DNA of 64,000 nt from Lepidostoma basale (taxonomy: Eukaryota > Arthropoda > Insecta > Trichoptera > Lepidostomatidae), in assembly GCA_022606425.2 (NCBI GenBank), contig JAHDVF020000221.1:434001-498000 (forward strand). The letters run 5' to 3'. Shown here piece after piece: positions 33,942-44,700 of the stretch. The number at the start of each line of letters is the position of its first letter. Position 1 is the stretch's first letter. Below the pieces are notes generated by a model. It was not told where the DNA came from. It was given only the letters and a program-made list of their open reading frames with translations, and ran no database searches. The translations under genes were made by a program, and so were the position numbers.

Positions 33942-34248
33942 GACCCATAAATCATTGAGCTGCCGCTCTTTTTTTGCGACTCATCGCTCACTCGCTCACC
34001 AAAGTGAGTCGGCTCTTAGAGCTAACTTGTGAGCGGATCGCCCACCACTAATATCTATGTTTTCTTGTGACGTTTAAAATTTGACGTTTGATTTTTTATT
34101 CAATTTTCTTGCGGCGATACCTGCGTTAAAATATATAAAATTTTCTTATTAAATCCACGATTACCTAACATTGATTTAATGAGTGATTCCCAGGTGCCTT
34201 AGTTGATTAGTATTATTACTTATGTGTATTAGGTTAACAATTCACAAT

Positions 34249-37200
34249 ATGTCGAAACTGCGCACGTTTATAGGTTAGTAAAAAAATAATATAAAGATAA
34301 AAGTACATTTAAATATTTATAATGTTAAAATATTGATATTTCTTTCATGTTATACAGATATAGGTGCAAATGTGACAGATGACATGTACAATGGTATTTA
34401 TCATGGGTCTAGAAAACATGAATCTGATTTCAACACTGTTATGAACAGATGTTGGGATGGTGGAATGGAAAAAATGATCATCACTGGCGGCAGTTTGACT
34501 GACTGCAAAGCTGCCCTCAAACTCGCCGACTCAGATAGTGAGGACTTAAATATATTTTTGTCGAATTTTCAATGTTGAATATAGAGTTCAAATTTAATAT
34601 TGAAATATCTTATAACTAGTTAAATGTGTATGTCCAAATTAATGTGGAGTTATTTATTAAATATTCCAGATAGATTGTACACAACTGTTGGCTGCCATCC
34701 CACCAGATGTAATGAGTTTGAAAACAATCCTGAAGAATATTTGAATAGCCTCGTTGAAGTAGCCACAATAGGCGGTAAAAAAATAGTGGCAATTGGAGAA
34801 TGTGGATTAGATTATGACCGACTTAATTTTTGTCCCAAAGAAATACAGCAAAAGTAAGAAAAATAGGTTTTCCAATAAATTAATCTAATAATGAAATAAC
34901 CCTTTAATGAATCTCTTCTTCTTCTTTCTTTTTTTCCTGTCACACCTTTGTAGTGCATAGGGCCTCAAGGAACCCTCTCCACCCGACTCTATCGCATGCC
35001 TGATGCCTTACATCATCCCAAGTGAGGCCTGCTGCCTAACATCATCCCAAGTGAGGCCTGCTGCCTTAACCTCATTCTGCAGGGTTCTTCTCCAGGTGGC
35101 TCTAGGTCTGCCTTGCTTTCTCTTTCCCCCCATAGGGGACCAGTCTAGTGCACCCTGAGCGATGCAGGCTGGGTTCCGTCTCAGAGTGTGACCGATCCAC
35201 TGCCATTTGCGTCTAGCGACTTGTTCTCTAATTGGCTTTTCGCCTGCCATGGTCCAGAGAATGGCATTTGACACTGTTTGGGGCCGATAGATTTTGAATA
35301 TTGAGCGAAGGCACCTATTTATAAACACCTGGAGTTTACCAATAACCCTTTAATGAATAATGGTAGATTATTTACCACTTACTTAACTAACTAACATAAC
35401 CATCACACCATTTCCTAGAGAGGATGGACTGCCATATTGTTCTGTCCTGACATATCTCTTTAGCTTCCTCCACATTCACAAATTGTAACATGCATGCTCG
35501 TTGATTTTTCTGACTTCGAATGTGGCCGCCTTTCAGTATTTGATTAATTTGGTCATGCCATGCTTTCCTTGATCTTCCACAGCTTCTCTTTCCACTCACA
35601 TAGCTTGTATAAAACATTTTAACCATTTTACTCTCTGCCTGCCCCTTTGAAAAGGCATGTTAGTTAGTTAATTAGAATATTCCCTCACTTTTCTTATAAA
35701 TTATATCAGCTACAAGTTCTCTCTTCTCCGGTCTCAATCTAACGATTGGTCTGCAGCAAGGTGACGCATCTTTTCCACTCCGCTTGGTCCTCGGCAACTT
35801 TCTTCAACTCCGCATAAGAGGTGCAGTCCATATCTTGGTAAATCTGGTCTAGGTACTCTTGGCGAGGTCGTCGACCATTCCCTCCAACACATTATGCGGG
35901 AAACATTAGTGTCGCAACACATGGCCAATCCATCTTGCGCGCCTCTCTGCTATGGTGTTCAAGTTACACTTCCTAATTAGAGTGTGATCCTGCCTGCAGA
36001 TAATGTGTTAACCGTGAGATACTGAAATACTGAGTCATATTGCCCCATGCATGGGGCTCATTTATAATTTCTTGAATATTCCCAGATTTGAATATGCCAA
36101 ATTTTGGTCTACCAGTGACATCTATTGGTGTATACAAAATAAAATAATTTATCCGCTAGTTACATGTTTTACAAACTGAAAAAATGATTCGTAAATGTCA
36201 TTAAAAAGTAAAAGTAGAGTATAATTAAAAAGTACATCAGTTGAGGTATTCTATTCTTGTAGGTACTTCGATTACCAGTTACAACTCTGTGAAACATTAC
36301 ATTTACCACTGTTTCTTCACTGCCGAGCTGCATGGGATGACTTCTTTAGCATCTTGTCGGTGAATCGAGACAAGCTGAAGGGGGGTGTGGTGCATTCCTT
36401 TGATGGCTCGGAGGAGAACATGAAGAAAGCTATTGATATGGGATTCCACATTGGAATTAACGGATGGCAAGTATTTTGTTTCATGCTTCACATTCATATA
36501 TAAAGGTTGCTACAGGAACACCATTGTGCACTGCTAGCTTTTGTGCATAGACTTTTGTTTGCGATGACAACACAATCACTCTGTACTAACTCTTCTTATA
36601 CTTCCGCCCACTGTAAACATACTTGCCAACTGTAAATATATTAATTCAAAACTTGTCCTAGAATTATTTTTTTCACTTAATTACTATTACTTGAACAATG
36701 GTATAAATCTCCATATAAAATATTTAATATTCATAAACATATCAGTTTTATGATATTTTATGCAAGTGATAGCAAGATAAAACATTCAGAGTCCCACAAA
36801 ATATAATAAAACTTCTAGAAAACTGTCATTTTCATAAATGTTATCTGTAAACAATTTAATTGATATGATTGTCTTTTTTTAGTATAAAACTTGAATTTAT
36901 AGTTCAGTACCATAGCAAGTATTTTATTTTGTTTTATATTAATATAATCAAAGCAAACAAGAGTAATAATTAATATGATTTTCAGGCGAGTTTCAATTTA
37001 GATAACTTTTTATTTTTGTTCTGTAAGGGGATGGCCACACCGAAGTGCCTGGGTCGGAGGCTAGGGGGACACCTGGCAAACCAACGTATGGCGTACTATG
37101 GGACCAGCCATACTATAAGGTTCGCGCCAAGCGGGTGATCACAAGCCATCTGCGTAAAGACGCCAACCTAGCCTCCGACCCTGGCACTTCGGTGTGGCCG

Positions 37201-37633
37201 TACCCTTACTGATCCTCATAAAGGTTAATATTTTTATATTTCAGTTCATTAAAGACAAGTGAAAATTTAGAAACTGTTTCTAAAATTCCTGCTGACAAAA
37301 TTTTGCTGGAAACTGATTGCCCATGGTGTGAAATAAGACCAACCCACGCTGGCTATAAATACATCAAAACGCAGTTTCCCACCGTAAAGAAAGAGAAGTT
37401 TGTTCTTGGATCTATGGTTAAAGGAAGAAACGAACCAGTCAACATTGTGTAAGAATATCTATTAACAATACATTTTACACAGATGTATATTAACTGTAAA
37501 TGTTTATTAAACAAGCCTTTGTTTTTATTTTTATTCCAGACAAGTTTTGGAGGTATTAGCTGGAGCAAGAAATGAAGATCTGGATGACTTGGGTCAAATT
37601 ATTTTAGAAAATACAAATAAACTGTTTTTCTAA
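34249..37633 (+). CDS. TATDN1: TatD-family deoxyribonuclease TATDN1
   Basis: Six exons: 34249-34273, 34358-34537, 34670-34853, 36263-36466, 37245-37448 and 37540-37633. They give 891 nt and 296 residues, matching the roughly 297 of animal TATDN1. TatD nucleases are metal-dependent TIM-barrel phosphodiesterases acting in DNA repair and apoptotic DNA degradation. Visible landmarks are DIGANVTDDMY near the start, TVGCHPTRC, the metal ligands Glu112 in AIGECGLDYDR, His149 in FLHCRAAW, His174 in VVHSFDG and Asp222 in LLETDCPWC, then THAGYKYIKT. Exon 4 ends at a GC donor that the frame requires. The 25-nt coding first exon and CpG-poor upstream DNA give no promoter clue. The gene is tail-to-tail with TMEM214, 1.1 kb apart. 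Intron 3 holds several LINE fragments. Confidence 0.96.
34915..35340 (-). mobile_element. LINE 3' fragment, unrelated to the RTE-like subfamilies
   Basis: Minus ORF 35328-35008 encodes FKIYRPQTVSNAILW, RRKWQWIGHTLRRNPACIAQ and KRKQGRPRATWRRT, the C-terminal region of another LINE lineage. It contains a roughly 30-bp tandem duplication (CATCATCCCAAGTGAGGCCT twice, 35010-35070). 5'-truncated, in TATDN1 intron 3. Confidence 0.7.
35385..35640 (-). mobile_element. RTE-like subfamily C 3' fragment
   Basis: Minus frame MVKMFYTSYVSGKRSCGRSR through WHDQINQILKGGHIRSQKNQ, degenerate, related to 59016-59600. Confidence 0.75.
35690..36000 (-). mobile_element. LINE 3' fragment of a third lineage
   Basis: The minus strand encodes, with breaks, NTIAERRARWIGHVL and LPRYGLHLL-type pieces typical of LINE C-termini. 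Lineage not assignable. It forms a run of three different LINE 3' ends in one intron. Confidence 0.55.
36467..36468 (+). other. TATDN1: GC splice donor, TATDN1 exon 4
   Basis: Junction TG|GCAAGT. Joining to the acceptor at 37244 restores the conserved INGCSLKT. The nearby GT at 36472 would shift the frame, so the GC donor is required. Confidence 0.88.
36500..36650 (-). mobile_element. RTE-like subfamily A internal remnant
   Basis: Scattered matches to the plus-strand reading of 14545-14700 (AGGAACACCATTGTGCACTG, TTTTGTTTGCGATGACAAC, GTAAACATACT). Highly decayed. Confidence 0.6.
37027..37205. mobile_element. MITE family M, copy in TATDN1 intron 4
   Basis: 179 bp, ends GGGGATGGCCACACCGAAGT and (complement) GGGTACGGCCACACCGAAGT. 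Flanks TAA and TTA. About 40 bp upstream of exon 5, so it sits close to the acceptor region. Confidence 0.85.
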
Positions 37634-37744
37634 AAATAATGGTTAAATAATTTCACTCTAAAAAAATATGTTTCTTCTTTTACCCAACATTGACCCGATT
37701 CATAAAATAATTCTAAAAAATATGTTAATATTAAGCTTATTTTA

Positions 37745-37750
37745 AATAAA
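37745..37750 (+). terminator. TATDN1: Candidate polyadenylation signal, TATDN1
   Basis: AATAAA about 110 bp past the stop codon at 37633. Confidence 0.5.
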
Positions 37751-38235
37751 TAAAAAATTCAATGTAAAACATTTGTTTTTATTCTGTAATTAAATGTTAC
37801 AACAATAACAAACAAAAAAATGATAAAAGAAAAGAAAAATATAATTTAAATGATTTCTTAAAATACATACATACACCAGGTATAAAAAAATTATAATCCA
37901 TTTAAAATATTTCAAAATATACAATCAGGCATAGAAAACTTTAAATATAAACTCTGGCTTAAGACTAACTGTCTACGGAATGTGAACTCACATGACATAC
38001 AACGATGCAAACTTCTAAGGAAATACTCTATCGAGACAACATCCTCACTTCAGTCACGCGTGGAACCTTTGTCAAGGAATGGTAATAAATGCCAAATATG
38101 GAATTTTATTTTGGAAAAATAAAAATTAATCCGTACCAAAGAGATTGGACTATCACAATCGGAGGAGAGCACACCGTATAAACATATATCTTGGGAAGTT
38201 AACCATCAGAAATAAAAGTAAACTTTAAAGTATAA

Positions 38236-38557
38236 CCATCCTACCTACGCACATGAACATACGTGATACTAACACTTTGACTGTACTAGTCTGCGCTATC
38301 CTGTATCACGTACGCGCTTGAGAAAAAATAATGTACCTAAAATTTACAAACTGTTAGGGATTCGCGCGTGTGCCAACAACACTCGAGTACAAGTCTTCAC
38401 AAGTATGATAGTTTTACAAGAGCAGGCCATAGTGTGCGGTCGAGTCTTTGAAGTTTCGTAATTTAAAAAAATATAATTAATATGTAATTAAATTTAATTA
38501 ATAAAAAAAGGTGATTTTTTTGCACATTACTCGGAAAATTACCTGAAGGTAGGGCGG
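38236..38557. mobile_element. TTAA-flanked MITE family T, copy 2
   Basis: 322 bp, reverse complement of 20207-20519. The right flank is TTAA (38558-38561); the left flank is ATAA (38232-38235), probably a mutated TTAA. Lies between the tails of TATDN1 and TMEM214. Confidence 0.78.
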
Positions 38558-38676
38558 TTAATATTTCTTCTGGCGTAGAGGTGCGAGAGGAATGGAAAGT
38601 GTCGTAGTTAAAATTAGGCAAATTAAATAGTGAATAAATTTTTGTTGATTTTCCAATCTCATTGATTTGTAAGTAT

Positions 38677-38682
38677 TTTATT
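38677..38682 (-). terminator. TMEM214: Candidate polyadenylation signal, TMEM214
   Basis: AATAAA on the minus strand, about 50 bp past the TGA at 38733. Confidence 0.5.
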
Positions 38683-38732
38683 CTGGTTCAATATGTAATT
38701 GTAAGTTAAAAAAGTATATTGTATGGAATGCT

Positions 38733-41700
38733 TCACTGTATCTTGGAATAGTGGTCGACCTGCTGATGGAACCAGTTGTAATACTCGGCGGCGTACAGCT
38801 GCGTGGAGTTGAGCGCCTGGAGGGTCTTGGCCTGCAGGATCTCCGGAGCCCAATTGTCACTGGAATAAGAGAAAACCACGATTGATTCACATACAGATTC
38901 TCCTTTTAAGTTTCAATCCTAGGGATTGATTGCAGGAAAGTGTAACATTTTTGCTAGATTTTGGTATGCCATTTGTACCTTTTTAATGTGGTTTAATGCA
39001 CAAAATTAAAGTTGCACAACGGGCCATAGAAAGATCCATGTTGGGTATCTCGCTTGGAGACCATATACCCAACGTGGAAATTAAAAGACGCACCAGGGCC
39101 ACTGATATAGGGATACGCATTGCGAGGATGAAGTGGCAATCAGTTGGACATGTGTGCCGACGGGGTGATGGAAGATGGAGCTAGAGGGCTACTGAATGGA
39201 GGTCAAGGTTGGGCCGGAGAAGTGTCGAGAGAGAGCCCGTTGCTTTCCACACTTTTTTATATACAGCAGGTTATTTGAACCCAATTACTGTATATATTTT
39301 TTTAGCTACTGATTCTCATAACATGTGATGGGTAGCTAGCCTCATTTTTATTGGCACGTAAATTTTATCAGACCAAAGAGTGTGATTTTTTCACACTGTC
39401 ATCGCAGGGAATCGAATCCGGGACCTTTGGTGTGGCAATCAGAGCTGTTGCCAATTTCTCACGAATGCCGTAGAAACTGAATTTGTAGTAATGGAATAAG
39501 TTGATTTTAAACAGAAGATCGTGAATGAAAGCTTTGCCTATTTTCCATTCTGATATAATCTGAAAATATATATTTCGTTGTAAATAGCTTCAAAACAAGG
39601 TTTCTGAACCTTGAACAAATCATATATTTTCTTGCTTTCTCTTAGAATATTAGTCTAACATATTGTGATCATGCTTTAGCAATCATTTGTTATAATATTT
39701 CCAATAATGTGGAAGCCCCCTTGAAATTTCACTTAAATGACACAATTACGCTTAGAAATTATTATCATATTATTATTAATATGATAATACAATTACATTG
39801 ACAGAGAAGTTTCTGGCCAAAAATCGCAAACTTTTCTGTGCATTTGTCGACTTACAAAAAGCATATGATTACGTTAATAGAGAAAAGTTGTGGAAAATAT
39901 TGTCTGAATATGGAATAAGTACAAAACTGATCACGGCCATTAAGTCACTATACACGGAAAGTACTGCTAGTGTCAGAGTAAATGGAGATCTTACAGCCTG
40001 GTTTGATATCAATAAAGGTGTCAAACAAGGTTGCGTAATGTCCCCGTGGTTATTTAATCTGTATATGGACAATTGTATGAGAGAGCTGAAAGGGTTGGAT
40101 GTAGGTGCCAAAAATGAGCGGAGTGTCAGTAAGCTGTCTCTTGTATGCGGATGACGCTGTCCTACTTGCTGACAACGAGCATGAACTACAAGTCCTGGTG
40201 AATTGTATGTATGAGGTATGCATGCGAAATGATCTGATGATGAATGTTAATAAGTCCAAGGTAATGATTTTTTGAAAAGGAAGAAACCACGACAGTCTGC
40301 AACATTAGCGTGAATGGTGAAAACTTGGAGCAAGTAGTTGAGTTTGTGTATTTAGGTAGTATGTTTACAAGAGATGGGAGAGTGGAGAGGGATATTGAAA
40401 GAAGGGTTGGGGTAGGCAACAAAGTGAATGGTGCACTTAAAGTTGTCATCGCAAACAAAAACCTATCCAAAAAAGTTAGAATGGCAGTGCACAATGGTGT
40501 TCTTCTACCGACCCTTATGTATGGAAGCGAAGCATGGAACTGGCAAAAGAAAGATGAAAGTAGAATAAATGCAGTAGAAATGAGATCTCTTAGACGAATG
40601 TGTGGATACTCTGTGTATGATAGTGTCGAATGAAAATATAAGAAGTGAATGCGGTGCTAATGATGGTGTCATGAACAAAATAATGAAAGGATCATTAAGA
40701 TGGTTTGGACATATGGAAAGAATGAATGAAGAAAGAATGGTAAAAAAATTATATGTTAATGATGTAAATGGAACCAGAAATAGAGGAAGACTAAGGAAAA
40801 CGTGGCACGATCAAATAAATCAAATATTGAATGTCGGCCATGTGAGGAGTCAGAGAAATCGACGCGCGTGCATGACACGATGTATGAATGTTGAGTAAGC
40901 GAGAGAAATATGTCAGGAAAGAAAGGTGTGGCAGTCCATTCTTTCTGCCTACCCCTTCGGGGAGACGGCGTGATGGTTAGTTAGTTAGTTAGTTAGTTAT
41001 TAATATATATTTTTTGCATAATGTATTTTTTTCACTAAGATATCATTCTCCAGATGTCAACTGTTGAATATAATATAAAACATCTCATGCAGGACCAACG
41101 ACACAACTAATGGTCAAAGAATGTGCAATCCACTTTTATCTGTGCATTGACATAATTGACATTTGATAATGCCTTAGCGAGGCAAAGACGGCGACATGTC
41201 ATTCCCATAAATTATAATAAAAACTTCTAAATAAATAGGCAACTTACATGAAAACTCTGGTCATCAGATATGTTGAGGTAACCTCGCAGTAGTGACAGGT
41301 AAATCCTTTGACCGCACCCCAAGCTGTCACAGAGTAGTTGTAAACTGCGTTTAAAAAACCGGGCACGTAGTGGTCCACCGTCGAGTATACCAGCGGCCAC
41401 TTGTCCACCGTGTAGTCGCGCACGTTTTCAGCCAACTGACACACGTTGTTGCGCAGGATCAGGCCCAGGTCCTTCGTCAGAAGGACGTAGGGTCGGCTAA
41501 ACTCCACCACGGCGGAATAATAGTAGGGGGTATTCTTCTCCAACCACATGTAGCCCCTTGCCGAAACCGTGAGACTCCGTGTCCACGCCGCCTGACAGAA
41601 CTCCAGAGCGCCAACAGACTCCAAAAATTGTCCCGTTCTGCTTTCTGCAATGTAAATCAACTTACATTATAATAAACATTATGGAAATCACCATTTTATT

Positions 41701-44700
41701 GATTAGGTCTTAATAAAGTAATAATGGTGAAACATATCTAACTGATTTGATGATACATTTAGTTTTTTTTGTAACATTGGCTTATAATTGTTAAGTTTTT
41801 AAAATAACAAATGGTTTGTTGAAAATTTCAGTTTCAAAATTTCAGGCTGACAACGTAATTCCAGTCGATGAATAATAGTCGCGCAGGATAGCGGGAAATG
41901 GAAACTGTTTGAAGAGGCCTACTTTGTTGGCCTAGAAAGCAGTGAAAAGATGGTGAGGGAGATAAAGAGAAAAAGGTCTTAATAAATTAACAAGACATCA
42001 TAATTACATGTAATGACGACTTTATCACCTTAGTTTGCAAATTACTAACTGGGAACTATTTGATTCTCCAATTTAAAAAAATCATGTACGAGGGTTGCTA
42101 TTTATATTTCTGGCCTTGGCAACAGGAAGTGTTGCCAGGCGCCATCTAATGTCTCCATTAGTTACATTGTTGAACATAACCTTATTCATAACATTTTATC
42201 ATTTGAACGTGATTTGTTGTTTACAGTAACTTGAAAAATAGAAATAACTCGAGAACATTTTACGTGTAATTAATTTTCATAACTTTTAACATGGATTATA
42301 AAGGCAAGAGTGCATCAATGAACTTATTTTTTTACATGGCGATAAAGCACCATCCTACAGCACTGTAAAAAACAGATATAACGAATTCAATTGTGGCTGA
42401 CGTTCACTCCAGGACGAATTCCGTCAGGGTCGTCCAAAATGGGTTGTTGTGCCAGAATATATTGATGCTGTGCGTGAACTGATAAAGCAAGACCGGCATG
42501 TGACATACTCTGAGATTGAGGCATCTTTGGGTATTAGTATGTCAAGTATCAATAAGATATTGCATGATCATTTGGCCGTAAAAAATATTTGTTCACGTTG
42601 GATCCGCATAATCTGACAAACGCTCAAAAGAAGGCTTGTATCAATTAGTGCAAGGAAATGTTGAAAAAAACACATTCAATGTGCATCAAAGACTGTGTAT
42701 AACATTTACATACGTGACGAATCATGGATCCTATGCATATGACCCCGAAACAAAACAGTAATTGACTGTATGGGGGTCTTCCAAAACAAGCCAAATCTAA
42801 CAAAAGTTGTTTGCGGAAGAAGTAGATCGAAGCAAATGGTTGCCTGTTTCTTCACCATTACCGGTCACATGGCAACAATGGGGTTAGAGTGACGTAGCAT
42901 GGTTAATTCTGAATGGTACATGACCATTTGTTTATCAGAAGTCTTCAGAAAAAGTCGTAGAGGCGAATAATTTTTCATCGTGACAATGCGAACTCTCACA
43001 CATTGGCTCAAACGAATTTTTGACCAGTCAAAACATCGAATTTATAGGTCATCAGCCGTACAGCCCTGATTTGGCACCCAATGACTTTTTTTGTTCACGC
43101 ACATCAAAAACAAATTATGTGGTCAACAATTTTCAACACCCGAAGATGCAGTTGATGCATTCGAAACACATGTTTTGGAGTTACCTTAATCAGAGTGGAA
43201 AAAGTGCTTCGAAAATTGGTTCAAACACATGCAAAAGTGTATTTTGGAGAATCTTCATGGAGAATATTTTGAAAAACAATAAAAAAAAAATTCAATCACT
43301 AATATTTCTTGTTTCATTATTAGGTCAGAAATATAAATAGTAACCCTTGTAATTGTAATTATACAAATAAATAAAAAGTATGAATAAAATGAAACTGGAA
43401 CACAAAATAGTAAGAGAAAAAAAAATTACGATTCCAAGACATAGAATTTTTAACCCTTAACGTACCGTGTTCAAAACAAAACGCTCGCTCCCATGTGGTC
43501 AATTCAGTTTACCGCTAACTTTATCTATAAATATCAATTATATGACTCGATGAATCAAAATTTAATTTATGTCATCTTGTAGGGAATTTCATTAGGAATA
43601 GATCGATATCTATAACATACATGGATTATTTGAAAAACATATCATTTTTAATTTTTTTCTGGAACCATGCGATTTCTGATATAGAATGACGAGACAGCAT
43701 ATGAACAACTGACACCAAGTATGAACTTGTCTCGCCCCGCCGCGCCGTGGCGCTATAATTTTACGTATGATAAAGGCACCTAGGCAAAATGTATACTACG
43801 TTCAAGACAAAGAGTACGTATTAATATTTGTCCCTTTTGGTAAAGTGTGAATATTTTCACAGTTCTGATATTATTAAGTTGCGTGCTGCGTTTCCGTCCA
43901 CAATCGGTATTATTACGTATGAGAAAAGGCCAAACATATAATTTATAATACGTTCAAAACAGCGAGTAAGTATTTGTCACTTTTGATAAAGTTGTAAATA
44001 TTAGCAAAACAAATTCTACTTTAACACGAATGAAAGTGAGGGCAGTCTTAAAAAATATTTTTTTTTGGGATGAAGGAAGTAATTTTTTGCTTTTTTTTTA
44101 TTACGAAATATTGAGAACACTTCAATGGAGGATTACAATTTTTTTTTTATAATATTAGGGTCCATAGGTTTTAAGAAAATCAACTTTAAATTGGCAGTGG
44201 AAACAATTGACCACATGGCAACGCGACGGTTAAAATCAATAACAAAGATTGTGCGTAAAGAAACAATGTTAATCTAAATGATTTATTAAACATCGAACTA
44301 GGTGATTATATACATTTTATAGAAATAAACACAACTTATTTACACTAAGAGTTGCCAGGAAATTTTCTCAAATTCAAAATTATGGTAAACCAAACCATCG
44401 AATGGATGAATAATAATGTTCCAACGAAACATTTGGTTCGAAACAACGAAACTTTCAACGCTTATAAACCCAATGGTACAAAAAAGTTAAATGTATCTTC
44501 AAATCATTTACATGATTGCATCGCAAACATACAAAGTTTAATAAGTCACGCTAGTAAAATAATCCAAAGATAAAATAGGTAATAATAATAAATAATAATT
44601 TTGATAAGGAAGTCAATAATTTCCTTCGTCAATAAAAAGTACATATAAATTCAAACATAAAATGGTGCCAGTGAGTTAAACTGTTCATTTTATGCTTGCC

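Larger units (their letters stand above)
31311..34049. mobile_element. hAT-like host element carrying three nested insertions
   Basis: The outer ends look inverted: TAGGGGTGGGCAAAA at about 31311 and, complemented, TAGTGGTGGGCGATCC at about 34049. Between them lie solo LTR B, a PIF/Harbinger derivative and solo LTR C. The leftover host sequence (CTCACTCGCTCACC, GTGAGTCGGCTC) joins across the insertions. No convincing outer target duplication, so the outer boundaries are tentative. Confidence 0.5.

Noticed and set aside
39765..39793. AT-rich palindrome before the LINE at 39790
   Set aside because: Composed of ATT/AAT runs and likely chance. A TTATTAATAT target duplication is possible but does not abut the LINE cleanly.
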